64,000 nucleotides of DNA, taken from positions 64,481,425-64,545,424 of the forward strand of contig OX352765.1 in assembly GCA_947095585.1 (NCBI GenBank), in the 5' to 3' direction. The notes under the pieces are model-generated. The model did no database searches. It worked only from the letters and a program-made list of their open reading frames with translations, and was not told where the DNA came from. The position numbers were made by a program, and so were the translations under genes. Source of the DNA: Nephrocerus scutellatus (lineage: Eukaryota > Arthropoda > Insecta > Diptera > Pipunculidae). Shown in pieces: positions 40,225-51,494 of the stretch. Position 1 is the stretch's first letter; every line of letters begins with the position of its first letter.

Positions 40225-41600
40225 TCAATAGAAGAAAAAATCGCAAAATGTGGGGAGGACCATAATCGCTCCACCTGCCGATACCGTACAACCACCTTTT
40301 GTGGCATAATGGGTCACCTGCAGCTATTTTGTCGTGCGATGGCTGGCAGTCGAAACAACCCTAAAAACAACAATAATCGTCAAAATCGTAATCGTCAAAG
40401 AGAGGTGAAATCAACCACATTCCATGTCATTTCGAAGTGGACTCTGGATCTAGGAACACGATCATATCCGAGAAAACATTTCAACGTATTTTTCGGAAAC
40501 CCCCACCCCTGCATGAGGCAAATTTGAAACTGGTCGATTTTCAACGGAATCCGATCGAAATTGTGGGTTGTCTTAACATTGATGTAAATGGTAAACCAGT
40601 TTCTTATTTACAATTGTACGTCAATACCGGGAACAAAACCGGTGTTCTTGGGGTCGATTGGTTTGAGCCTTTGGTAATTTCCATTCAAGGGGTTCATTCA
40701 ATCACAAACGTCCGTTTTTCCGATATACTGTTGAATTTTAACCACCTATTTTCATCTGAGCTGGGATCGTACTGTGGTCCGCCTGTCATTCTTGACGTAG
40801 ATCCGAAAATTATTCCGATACGTTTTCCAATACGGAAAATTCCTATTACCATGCGAGCAGCGGTTGAAAAATTGTTTTGTACAAATTACTTGAACAGGGA
40901 ATTCTGGAGCCTGTCGAATACAGCGAGTGGGCTACAACTATAGTACCGGTTCCAAAGTCCGATGACAGCGTGAGAATATCCGGTGATTACAAATCAACTG
41001 TGAACAAAGCTCTCACGCCACACTGTTTTCCAGTTCCATCAGCAAATCACTTAGTATCGACAATTTCAAACGGTTCAACATTTGCAAAACTTGACCTCGC
41101 ACTGGCGTACCAACAGCTCATTGTAGACGATGCAACCTCGTTGGTTCATACATTTGCGACACACAACGGTGCGTTCAAGGTCAACCGTCTTCAATTCGGT
41201 GTTAGCACTGCATCAGGACATTTCCAAAATTTCATGGAGAGTCTACCATATTTCGATGATATTATTATCATCGCATCGTCTGACATCGATTTACGCCAGA
41301 AGTGGATCGACATATTCCAACGATTTGACAAGGCTGGTATTCGTCTTAAACAAGACAAATGTCAAATTGGTTGTTCATCCGTCGATTTTCTCGGGTACAG
41401 AATTGATTCCAGAGGTCTTCACCCAATGAAACAGAAAATCGACACCATTAGAAACACCTCACCGCCAACGGATAAGGGACAACTTCAAGCTTTCCTAGGG
41501 TTAATTAATTTCTATCACTCGTTCATTCAAGATAAGGCGACTATTGCGTCCTATAGCTTACCACTTAAAAATGATGACGGAAACGGAACGATGGTATAGC
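40225..41600 (+). pseudogene. nucleocapsid, protease and RT of the mag-type element
   Basis: The zinc region reads KCGEDHNRSTC and FCGIMGHLQLFCR. Protease FEVDSGSRNTIISE near 40435 in shifted frames, then TGVLGVDWF. RT: LYKLLEQGILEPVEYSEWAT, ISGDYKSTVNKAL, TFAKLDLALAYQQL, VNRLQFGVSTASGHFQNFME, then directly PYFDDIIIIAS. Compared with the family, about ten residues before YFDD are missing. The thumb LGLINFYHSFI follows. Frames 40437-40943 and 40877-41599 overlap by a frameshift; after 41540 sequence up to RNase H is deleted. Confidence 0.8.
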
Positions 41601-43205
41601 CAAAGTCATCGTGAAGCTCTCGCGATTATAGTGGGGGTTAAAAAGTTCCATGACTTTTTGTACGGTCGTGAATTCGTTATTGTAACAGACCATAAGCCGC
41701 GTCTCGGACGTTTTACTGCAGATGGTCCGACTCCATAAATTCTGTCACCAAGAATGATCCGATGGAGTACTTTTTGAATGCCTACTCACTCAAACTCGTC
41801 TACCGTACAGGGAAAGATATGGGAAATGCAAACGGTTTAAGTAGACCTCCAGTTCCGAGTACAATGATCGCCACTGAAGAAGAGGAAGTGCTGCTCATAG
41901 ATACAGCACATAAGCTGACTGTTCATGCTGAGGACATTGCCGCTTCGACTACCAAAGACCTAGTTCTCTCGCAAATACTCCAGTGGACACGGCGTGGCTG
42001 GTCGAAGAGTAAACCCATGGAACAGTTCCAGCCATATTGGATTCGTCGTGCTGAGATAAGCACACTCAAAGAATGTCTTCTCTGGGGATACAGGGTAATA
42101 ATTCCACCATGTATCCGTGCACAAATGCTGTCCGCGCTACACACTGCTCATCCGAGTATTATGAGAATGAAGGCGCTAGCGAGGTATTATGTTTGTTGAC
42201 CTAATCCAGATGCGGACATCGAAAACGTTGTGCGGTTGTGCACGAAATGTTAATCAACACATCCGGAGGTGGCGCAGGCAACCGTGCACCCATGGGAGGA
42301 AACGGTAAAGCCATGGTCGAGGATTAATGTCGATTTTGTAGGACATCACCGTGGTAAGATTTACTTAATACTAGTCGATTCTTATTCCAATTGGTTAGGG
42401 GTCGTCCCAGTTGGCACTACATCAACTGCTTGAGCCATACAGGCTCTTTGCAAGATATTTGCTACTCATGGGATTCCGGAGATCATTGTGAGTGACAACT
42501 CACAATAAAATACTAGAATATTCCGCTAAAAAAATCAAAGCAAATCCCCCTCTTCTATATTCTACATTAAACCCGGAAACTAAGGTACCGCGTTCGATTC
42601 CGTTGCATTCCGACAGCTCTGTGATACGAATTGCATTCGCTAAGTATATGTGGCCCCATAGCATCCACTTTTTAAGGGGCAAGCGGAGATAATGGTTAAA
42701 ACTACAAGGGATTTCCTGAGAAGTCCTGGCGAATTTCCTACACCATCATCATGCAACTCCATCTACTGCAACTGGCAGGCCACCCTCCAAACTCCTTTTT
42801 AATCGGCGCATTCGAATTTTCTTTGACCATATTCACCCGGAAAACATTCGCGTTCACAAGGCCTACCCAGTGCAAGATCAGCCTACGTGGAAGCTCCCTG
42901 ACGGTTCCGCAGTTTGGGCGCGGAACTACTCGTCAAGTCCGAAATGGATACGCGCTTTCATTACCAGAACAAGGGACACTGTTTCTTATAACGTAGAGAC
43001 TGAACAAGGTCAAGCAATAAGACGTCATAAAATGTTAATTTTTTATTCCCAAATTAAACATGCATGTTTTCGGAAACCTACTCCAAAAACGCATCTGGAC
43101 CGAAAATCAAAGAATACAGTGATTATCACGCGCTTCGAAAAATGCGACAGGCGGATCCTCCCTTTACAACTAAGACTGCATTATGCATTCCGCGAACATA
43201 AATAA
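41544..43205 (+). pseudogene. RNase H end and integrase of the mag-type element
   Basis: RNase H: YSQSHREALAIIVGVKKFHD and FVIVTDHKP. The integrase zinc domain is weak (HTAHPSIMRMKALARYYVC, then LCTKC). Catalytic Asp in RINVDFVGHHRG and VSDN; Glu in GQAEIMVKTT. An insertion of about 85 bp at 42497-42582 (CACAATAAAATACTAG onward) splits the second Asp motif. The C-terminal barrel is DGSAVWARNYSSSPKWIRAF with RRHKML in the frame 42870-43205. Stops after YYVC and elsewhere show decay. Confidence 0.78.
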
Positions 43206-43309
43206 ATTTGACTCCATGCAAATAAGTTCAGTTTCCGTAAAAATAAACCATTTAGACTACAACATCCTCTTCTTATTTTATTTTCCTCTGAGTATACGAC
43301 GACATCGTT
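43206..43309. other. short unassigned spacer
   Basis: AT-rich, no feature. Confidence 0.3.
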
Positions 43310-43790
43310 CGCCTCATTGCTTCACTTGAGCCAAATTTTATGATTGGCGGTAATTTTACCGCGAAACACACTTTTTGGGGTTCAAGATGCAATCCCACGA
43401 AAGGCAGCTTACTCTACAAAGTATGAATCATGGTATCTACCCGACGGGAAAGCCAACGGATTGGTCAACCGACAGAAATAAAATGCCTGATCTCGTCGAC
43501 TTCCTTCTGGCAAGATGGGTCTCCGAAAACCTCACGAACATCGAAGAATGCTCTGCTCAGAGCACTCAGCTATAATTTTGAAGATTGGCGAAAGTCTAGC
43601 AAAAAAGGAAGGAATGCCTTAATTAGGTAGCAAAAAAAAACCCACTGGGACGGTTTCAGAAGAAGCTGCAAGGAAAATGTTGCTTTAAATGTGCCACTTA
43701 AGACGCCGTTCGAGATAGAAGACGATGCTTGGAAAAACACTCCCTTCCAAAAGACAGGAGTACGGAACAGCAAAGCCAAATACCAGCCTG
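43310..43790 (+). pseudogene. Jockey-clade endonuclease fragment
   Basis: GGNFTAKHTFWGSRCN near 43350 is the catalytic GGDFNAKH-type motif with Asp replaced by Asn. PTGKPTDWSTDRNKMPDLVD near 43440-43500 is the next conserved block of Jockey endonucleases. After a frameshift, NVPLKTPFEIEDDAW near 43690 matches the start of the endonuclease-RT linker. It is cut on the right by errantivirus copy 3. Confidence 0.75.
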
Positions 43791-43813
43791 AAATCAGAGA
43801 AGAAAAGCGGAGA

Positions 43814-44196
43814 GCACCTGCAATGCCTCCGCGATTGACCGGAAATCAAAAGTATTTGACCCACTACGGTCATCGCTCCAGACATGTATTAATACATTTG
43901 TTATTCCAAGAATTTGTTCTTCTGAATTATTCCAAGAATATGTTTACTTGAATTCTATTATTCGATTTCCAAGAAACTGTTAATTTTGCATTTTCCTTTG
44001 AATTGTATTTTATTGATTAAACTGTCAATTATGCATAATCATTTATTTCCCAAGAAATTGTATAAAAAAGCATTCTTGCATTAATTATTGTTCAACTTGA
44101 AATCAACTAATAATATTTGTAAAATTTTCGATTCAGAATAAACTTGTCAGTCAAAGTGGAAAGTTGTCTTTATTTATTTACGGTTCCCACTCGTAA
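43814..44196 (+). repeat. 5' LTR of errantivirus copy 3
   Basis: Aligned with 51130-51494 (GCACCTGCAA, TGCCTCCGCGATTGACCGG and onward). Ends ACTCGTAATT immediately before the primer site. Contains AGAATAAACTTGTC as poly-A signal near 44137. The left end is truncated compared with the 3' LTR. Confidence 0.87.
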
Positions 44197-44526
44197 TTGG
44201 CGCAGTCGTCTGGTCCGGTTAGCAGTCGAAGTCGATTATCATTCACCGCGAAATTTCTTATATCTTATTTCTTATTTCTTATTATCGAGAGAATATCGGT
44301 ATTAGCAAACTTAATTATTCGTTAGTAAAAAAAAAGTGTTGCGAGAACGAAACTGCAAAGGAATATCGCATTGAGTTCTTGTTATCGACTGAATATCGAT
44401 ATTGAAAACACAGGAAAAATATATAATTGCGAGCTAAAAGTGAAAAAGTGTGTCGAGACTCGAGATTAAGATAGTGAAGGAATATCACTTATTCTTAACT
44501 CTCGTTATCGAGGGCATATCGATACA
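44197..44526 (+). other. primer site and leader of errantivirus copy 3
   Basis: TTGGCGCAGTCG is complementary to the tRNA-Ser 3' end, as in 17.6/297. The leader carries a repeated motif GTTATCGA...GAATATCGATA at about 44285, 44380 and 44500. Confidence 0.75.
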
Positions 44527-44600
44527 CAATGTGCAGTTTGAATAATATTTAAAATTTAAATTAATTTTTGTTAGAGAGCCCCCCGACCCCGGGGCATTTT
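44527..44600 (+). repeat. unnamed repeat family X, copy 1
   Basis: CAATGTGCAGTTTGAATAA, then TTTTTGTTAG and GAGCCCCCCGA recur at 52697-52760. It marks the left edge of the block replacing gag. Family unknown. Confidence 0.65.
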
Positions 44601-44861
44601 TACAAAAAGTGTTGTCCATCGGAGATACACATGGGTATAAAATTTGAAGAAAATTGGATACTTTTTTTTATAAAATTTGTATGGGTGCCCCCATCCCCTA
44701 CCCTCCACCCCCCATCAACCACCACCGGAACCTATGGACACAAGTAGTGGTTTATTTCACGCAAATAACTCACAAAAATACTTCAAAACAAGCCCAAGCA
44801 TGCGTACAAACTCTAACAGATTTCGAAATTTTAAAAATATATATATATATAAAGTAGAGAA

Positions 44862-44897
<36 letters not shown>
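44601..44897. repeat. unassigned sequence ending in TA microsatellites
   Basis: A C-rich patch at 44686-44720, and (TA)n at 44838-44851 and 44871-44899. The segment AAAGTAGAGAATTTATTT (44852-44869) is the reverse complement of 47063-47080, so the block has inverted flanks. Confidence 0.6.
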
Positions 44898-44900
<3 letters not shown>

Positions 44901-46521
44901 TAGCTGATTACCCGGCTTTGCCCAGGAATTTATTTATCCCAATCTTCTATTAGGCAGGGGTAGAAAAAAGAATGATATCTAACTATAAGGTAAAATTTCA
45001 GTTTTTATTATGGCGATGTGGTGGCAATCCAGATGAATTAAGTGAGTTTAGGAACTCAGTTAGATAATTAACTTCCTCATCAGTATCGGTATCGATACAC
45101 TTATATTCAGAGACTAAGCCTATTAACATGGCAAGTACAACCGGTTTAACATTTTATAGTTTTGAGAAACAGCCGGATAAATAGAATTTCTTACTTCAGG
45201 GGCAGATTTCAAAAATCGATGTCAATGTAACATACCCATAAAACACGGCTATTAATCTACCTTTTCCAATTTGAAGTAGGGCGACAATGTCCTCACCACC
45301 AAATTCGTCGCCAAATGGTCGCCGAGTACCATTCTAAACACCACTGTTCATTTCAGCGACCCCGAAAACTATGGGATCGACATTAATAAAGGTCACCCTC
45401 CCTCCCCTCAGTTATCGACCCCATCCCTCTTTAGCTGTCCTACCATCACCATTCAACTCAGCGACCACGAAAACCATAAAATCTACACTAATATCGGTTA
45501 CCCCCCCTCAGTTACCGACCCCATCTCCCTAGAGCTGTGTTACCATCACCAGTCAAGTCAGCGATTCCGGAAACCATAGAATCGACACTAATATCGGTAA
45601 CCCCCCCTCAGTAATCAACCCCATCACCATAGAGCTGTCTTACCATCACCATTCTACTCAGCGAATCCGATAACCATAGAATCGGCACTAATATCAGTCA
45701 CCCCCCCCCCCCTCAGTTATCGACCCCATCACCATAGAGCTGTCTTACCATCACCATTCTACTCAGCGAATCCGATAACCATAGAATCGGCACTAATATA
45801 AGTCACCCCCCCTCAGTTATCGACCCCATCCCCCTAGAGCCGCCTTACCATCACCATTCAACTCAGCGACCCCGAAAACCATAAAATCTACACTAATATC
45901 GGTTACCCCCCCCTCAGTTACCGACCCCATCTCCCTAGAGCTGTGTTACCATCACCAGTCAAGTCAGCGATTCCGGAAACTATAGAATCGACACTAATAT
46001 CGGTAACCCCCCCTCAGTAATCAACCCCATCACCATAGAGCTGTCTTACCATCACCATTCTACTCAGCGAATCCGATAACCATAGAATCGGCACTAATAT
46101 CAGTCACCCCCCCTCAGTTATCGACCCCATCCCCCTAGAGCCGTCTTACCATCACCATTCAACTCAGCGACCCCGAAAACCATAGACTCGACACTAATAT
46201 CGGTCACCCCCCCTCAGTTAACGACCCAATCCCCCTAGAGTTGTCTTACAATCACCATTCAACTCAGCGACCCCGAAAACCATAGGATCGACACTAATAT
46301 CGGTCACCCCCCTCCGTTATCGACCCCATCCCCCTAGAGCTGTCTTACCATCACCATTCAACTCAGCGACCCCGAAAACCATAGAATCGACACTAATATC
46401 GAACAGCCTCCCCCAGCTAAAAAACCTACTACCCCCACCCCCTATGTTTGATTCCACATAGTAAATAATATGTATACCAAGTTTGGTTGAAATTGGTCAA
46501 GGCGTTCCAGAGCTAGTTAGG

Positions 46522-46525
<4 letters not shown>
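44898..46525. repeat. interspersed repeat bounded by TA tracts, with internal minisatellite
   Basis: Left end TACTAGCTGATTACCCGGCT and right end CCAAGTTTGGTTGAAATTGG are, from general experience, common end sequences of insect interspersed repeats. (TA)n lies just outside each end (44871-44899; 46525-46577). No coding frame. The class is not determined. Confidence 0.5.
45280..46410. repeat. 100-bp minisatellite, about 11 units, with a four-unit higher-order repeat
   Basis: The CAGTTATCGACCCCATC word recurs at 45410, 45510, 45610, 45715, 45815, 45916, 46016, 46116, 46216 and 46315, a spacing of 100-105 bp. Variants repeat with about 406-bp period: CAGTCAAGTCAGCGATTCCGG units at 45556 and 45957, each followed by the same neighbours. 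Units also hold a C-run of variable length. Confidence 0.88.
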
Positions 46526-46577
<52 letters not shown>

Positions 46578-46578
<1 letters not shown>

Positions 46579-46891
46579 CGGGTGTTTTTTTGGGAGGTTT
46601 GTTTTTCCGATAGATGTCGTTTTATTTTATGACAGTTGTTTTGACAGCTCAAAGTGGCATTTCTACTCAGTATTGTTTGGCAAATCATTATGAAAAAAAA
46701 AAAAAAAAAAAAAAAACACCCGTTAGATATAACGTGTTTTTTTAAGAGGTTCCGATTTTTTTTTTGAATAAAACACATATAAAATTATGAAATGACCAAA
46801 ATTTTTTTTTATTTGGTAGATAATTTTTTGGCATTTAACATTTAAACACAATTTCTGGCATATGGCTACCACGACTATTTTTCACAAATGT

Positions 46892-46925
<34 letters not shown>

Positions 46926-47041
46926 CATAATGATTTGCCAAACAATACTGAGTAGAAATCCCATTTTGAGCTGTCAAAACAACTGTCATAAAATAAAACG
47001 ACATCTATCGGAAAAACAAACCTCCCAAAAAAACACCCTTT
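46578..47041. mobile_element. mariner-type MITE with about 118-bp inverted repeats
   Basis: 46578-46695 (ACGGGTGTTTTTTTGGGAGG onward) is the reverse complement of 46923-47041, with a few mismatches. It sits in TA-rich sequence. The interior carries a second partial end (AACACCCGTTAGATATAACG near 46715), suggesting a nested copy. There is no transposase. The assignment to Tc1/mariner rests on the TA context and end style. Confidence 0.65.
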
Positions 47042-47194
47042 ATATATACAAATATACAAACAAATAAATTCTCTACTTTATATATATAGATATCGTTATT
47101 AGTGTTGATTCTGTGGTTTTCGTGGTCGCTAAGTTGAATGGCGATGGTATGAATATGATAACTGAGGGGGGTGGGGGTGATCGATATTAGTGTC
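47042..47194. repeat. inverted partial copy of the minisatellite and its flank
   Basis: 47063-47080 is the reverse complement of 44852-44869. 47092-47194 reads as a reverse-complement unit of the 100-bp minisatellite (AACTGAGGGGGGTGGGGGTG, ATCGATATTAGTGTCGATTC). Confidence 0.7.
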
Positions 47195-48930
47195 GATTCT
47201 TCTTAAAGCTAACCCATATAATAACTCCCAATTTATCGAAATTAATAATATTAATTTTGAATACACGGAAAACAACAAACAAGCGAACATTTCAGAGCTA
47301 CTTCGTATGGACCACCTGAATACCGAAGAAAGAAAATCGCTTCTGAATATATGCAAGAAATGTGACGATATTTTCTATAAGGAAGGTCAAGCGTTGACCT
47401 TTTCTAACAACATTAAATACAAAATTGTCACAACAGACGGCATACCGACATATGTGAGATCCTATAGATATCCATTCATCCACAAAGATGAGGTGCAGGC
47501 AAAAATCACTAAGCCAAGGCATAATTCGCCCGAGCTACTCTCCTTGGAGCTCCCCTGTTTGGATCGTACCCAAAAAAAAAAAAAATGCTAGTGGTAAACA
47601 AAAATGGAGGATGGTAATCGATTTTCGAAAATTAAACGAAAAGACTACCTCAGACAGATACCCTCTGCCAAACATAGCCTAAATTCTAGACAAACTCGGT
47701 AAATGTATGTTTTTCACTTCTTTAGATCTCGCTAGTGGGTTTCATCAAATAAAAATGAACGAAAAAAATATTCAAAAAACCGCCTTCGCTGTAGAAGGAG
47801 GTCACTACGAATATGTTAGAATGCCATTTGGTCTAAAGAACGCTACTTCAACCTTTCAACGGGTTATCGATAACGTTCCGAAAGAACTTATTGGAAAAAT
47901 ATGTTTGGTTCTATTTGGACGATATAATCATCTTCTCTACGTCGCTCCAAGAGCACATAGAAAGCCTCACGCTAGTTTTCGAAAAATTTCGCAAATCTAA
48001 TTTCAAAATTTAAGTCGACAAGTCAGAATTCCTGCGAAAAGAAATTACTTTCTTAGGACACATCGTTTCCACTGAAGGCATAAAACCCAATCCCGCAAAA
48101 ATGCATGCCATACAAAACTATCCCATACCCAGTAGTCAAAAAGAAATAAAAGGATTTATAGGATTGTTAGGGAACTATAGAAAATGTATTCAAGATTTCT
48201 GGAAACTAACTTAACCACTAACAGAATGCCTGAAAAAAGGCAGAACAGTGCAGTTGTGCAGAAATGTGCAAAAACCTCCTCATTAACGATTCAATTTTAC
48301 AGTACCCTGATTTTTCCAAACCTTTTATTTTAACCACAGATTCCAGCATTTATGCACTTGGAGCAATTTTATCGCAAGGTCGTATCGGTAACGATAAGCA
48401 CATATGTTATGCAAGTAGGACTCTTTTAGACTCTGAAATAAATTACTCGACTATAGAAAAAGAAGTCTAGGCCATAGTATGGGCTACAAAGTATTTCAGG
48501 CCATACCTATTTGGCCGCAATTTTCAAATCGTAACAGACCACAAACCACTCACCTGGTTAATGAGTTTTAAAGAACCTAATTCTAAGCTAATAAGATGGC
48601 GTATAAAGTTAGAGGAATTCGATTACCATTTAATATTCAAAAAAGGAAAGATAAACACCAACGCAGACGCATTAAGCCGTGCCAAAATCGATAACCCAAC
48701 CCTAGAACTAAACTTGAATGACGCAGCCTCTATTCAAGGAACATCCGGTAGCACCATACACTCTGCAGACGAAAACTTAGATGATAGAATTGCCATTTCA
48801 GAAAAACCACTCAACGAATACAATCTCCAAACAGTTTTGCTCAAAAATCACCAGAATCACCAAAAATGTCCTTAGAAACACCATTCCGAAACAAACAACG
48901 CCGAACCATACGCAATCCAGAATTTACCGA
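47195..48930 (+). pseudogene. RT and RNase H of errantivirus copy 3
   Basis: The linker frame 47190-47591 (NNISQ... to [19 protein letters not shown]) is followed by [22 protein letters not shown] at about 47600-47660, [19 protein letters not shown] and [20 protein letters not shown] in the frame 47707-48000. A single-base insertion near 47914 throws the catalytic YxDD segment out of frame. The thumb near 48130 and RNase H (LTTDSSIYALGAILSQ; YSTIEKEV then stop; QIVTDHKPLTWL) follow to about 48875. Confidence 0.82.
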
Positions 48931-49560
48931 ATAAAAACTAGTCGAAATATTTAAAAAATATTTACCCCCAAACAAACTCTCTGCTATATTTTCAGACGAC
49001 GAAACATTTAAAACTGTGCAGTTAATCTATTCGAAATATTTTGCATATAGTAAAACATTTAGAGTGGTACGTTGCACGGAAATGCTCTTAGATATAATAC
49101 AGAATAATTAGGGATTACCACATAAATAACAATCATAGAGGTATAAATGAAACATACCTTCACCTCAAAAGAGACTATTATTTTCCATTCATGCACAATA
49201 AAATTAAACAAACTATCAATAACTGTGAATAATGTCAAATATCTAAATACGATAGAAATTCTCTAAAAATTAAATTTCAATTACCAGAAACTCCAGTTAA
49301 ACCATTGGACATAATTCATATCGAAATTTACTGTATTAATCACCAACAAATCTTACCTATGATTGATAAATCATCAAAATTTCCTTAAGCTTGAAACAGC
49401 ATTTTCATTCTTAAATCTCTAAAAAATTTATAAGCCTTTACGGCATACCCAAAAAGATTATTTGTGATCAGGGTTCAGAGTTCACAGCCACTCTGGTCAG
49501 GAAAAACAATAAACTAACTGTAATAACCACAAAGAAACAAAAGATACATAAAGCTAGGAT
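48930..49560 (+). pseudogene. integrase remnant of errantivirus copy 3
   Basis: The zinc domain reads [16 protein letters not shown] near 49125-49175, with a stop replacing part of the CxxC. The first catalytic region DIIHIEIYCIN has Glu for Asp. Text then decays and jumps from GSEFTA-like text (about 49470) to the C-terminal Lys-rich tail. No long frame remains. Confidence 0.7.
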
Positions 49561-49599
49561 AAAACACAAAAAGAAAGGCATGCAAATTTAATAATACTA

Positions 49600-51172
49600 A
49601 TAATTAATAAATTTTAGAATCCCAATGTCAACCACTCAAACTCTCCAAATACACGACCTGACTAGGAATCAAGGCATAGCTCAGTTGCAACTTGGCCAAG
49701 CAAGAGAAATTAAACACTTTGACAATCTCATCCATATAGTAAATCTTGAAGAATACCATAAAAATGTTAAAAATATTGGAAACGCCCTAAGCATGCTTGA
49801 AGAACGTAGTAAATTAATAAATCTAATAAGAACAACTAACCTTAAATTAAGTCACCTTAAATTAAGTCCAGTCACTAACACCCATCAAAAGAAATAGAAG
49901 AGGTTTAATAACCGGACTAGGTACAGCTATTAACTTCATAACAGGCAATATGGACGCATATGATGCGGACAACTTAAATAGGCAAATAAAAAACCTATAC
50001 ACCAATGAAGAAACTATAACTAGCACACTGTCAAAACAACACACTCAATAACCAGATGCTCGAAAGGCTCAATAACCTAAAAACACACATTAATAATGAA
50101 CAACGCACTATAGAAACCTTTATAACTAAAAACTCACATGAAATTACAAATAGAATACACCGCGAAGAAAATAATTTAATAGAGATGCAATACCTTAGTC
50201 AGATTAATTATAATATAGACCTTTTAACTAATCATATAGCAAATATAGCTGAAACCATTGTACTGGCAAAACTGAATGTTATATCAAAATTAATATTAAA
50301 TCAAGCTGAACTAAATGAAATTTACAATTACATGAGTAACCAAAGTATTGAATTAATTTCGATTAACACTTATATGAACTACTAGAGCTACAAGCCTATT
50401 ATAATAACACTAATATAATATTTAATGTAAAAAATTATAACACAACCCTACATAATATATAGCGATAAAAGCATTCAGTACTACGATAAGGCATGTCCAA
50501 AAATAGAAAACATCTACATCTGCAAGAATCCTGTTTACCAAGAAGCAACAAGAAACTCCACCTGTTTGGGAGCCTTTTTGGGAAGGAAACCCAATGCAAC
50601 CTAAACGACACAGGCAAAATTGAATAAATATTCCAACCAGAAGAAAATTATATTATAAATGTTCCAAATACACTTATAAACTCAACTTGCAGTAAAGCAT
50701 CCCATGAAGTGTCAGGCACAGCAATACTCCACTTCAAGAATTGTTCCGTAGAAGTCAACGGCATTTCCTACAAAGACAACCTGAACGTATTCTGGGGCGA
50801 AGTACGAATAGCACCTCCAACATATGCAAGCATCCAGGCGAAATCTATCACCAACACCCTTAACCTACAAAAACTCCATCTCAATCAGCTGCAGAACCAT
50901 GAAGTAGTTTGGACACTACGCAGCGACACAAACCAAACAGGCTACATAACCTACACTACAATAATCATTTTCGGGATACTTGTAGCAGCTGTAGTATTTC
51001 TATGGAAAAAGCGGAAGACATCGTACATCATCGAAGTGAGAGAGGATATCGCTTCAGCCCCATCGAAATCCTTGTGGCCGTCGCTCTATCTTAAGGGGGG
51101 AGGATTTACGCAAGCTCTTCAAGCTGACTCAGCACCTGCAAAGCCTCCGCGATTGACCGGATATCAAAAGTA
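49600..51172 (+). pseudogene. env of errantivirus copy 3, broken
   Basis: The ectodomain start is in 49625-49897. The furin site and fusion peptide begin NRRGLITGLG near 49900 in another frame. The coiled-coil-like ectodomain is 50056-50385, with a stop and degenerate stretch to about 50700. The C-terminal part at 50709-51173 holds the membrane anchor TIIIFGILVAAVVFLW and a basic stop-transfer. The tail reads through the polypurine tract (LYLKGGG) into the LTR, as in errantivirus copy 2. Confidence 0.8.
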
Positions 51173-51494
51173 GTTGACCCACTGCGGTCGTCGCTCCAGA
51201 CATGTATTAATACTTTTTGTTATTCCAAGAATTTGTTCTTTTGTAATTGTTCTTCTGAATTATTCCAAAAATATGTTCACTTGCTTTCTATTATTCGATT
51301 TCCAAGAAAATGTTAATTTTGCATTTTCCTTTGAATTGTATTTTATTGATTAAACTGTCAATTATGCATAATAATTTATTTTCCAAGAAATTGTATAGAA
51401 ATGCATTCTTGCATTAATTATTGTTCAACCTGAAATCAACTAATATTATTTGTTAAATTTTCGATTCAGAATAAACTTGTCAGTCAAAGTGGAA
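51101..51494 (+). repeat. 3' LTR of errantivirus copy 3, right end truncated
   Basis: Preceded by polypurine tract AAGGGGGG (51093-51100). Matches the 5' LTR from 51130 on, then stops at GTCAGTCAAAGTGGAAA where a Jockey-type LINE begins. About 15 differences from the 5' LTR, including a 12-bp TTTTGTAATTGT duplication near 51240, suggest an older insertion than errantivirus copy 1. Confidence 0.85.

Larger units (their letters stand above)
40150..43205 (+). mobile_element. mag-clade Ty3/Gypsy element, degenerate, no LTRs seen
   Basis: Gag end to integrase end on the plus strand, in many frames. Nucleocapsid near 40240-40345; protease and RT 40437-41450; RNase H 41544-41740; integrase 41762-43205. 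Neither flank shows an LTR, so it is a fragment. The knuckle and RT type indicate the mag (K02A2.6-like) clade. Confidence 0.8.
43814..51494 (+). mobile_element. Errantivirus copy 3, gag region replaced by a repeat block
   Basis: Plus strand. 5' LTR at 43814-44196 (first about 30 bp missing), tRNA-Ser primer site TTGGCGCAGTCG (44197-44208), leader to about 44526, a foreign 2.7-kb block, pol from 47195, env, polypurine tract and 3' LTR at 51101-51494 (its last about 40 bp missing). Gag and protease are absent. Pol and env contain many stops and frameshifts. It is related to but distinct from errantivirus copy 1. Confidence 0.87.

Noticed and set aside
45280..46410. CRISPR-like array
   Set aside because: Repeats are directly adjacent 100-bp units without unique spacers, in a eukaryotic context.
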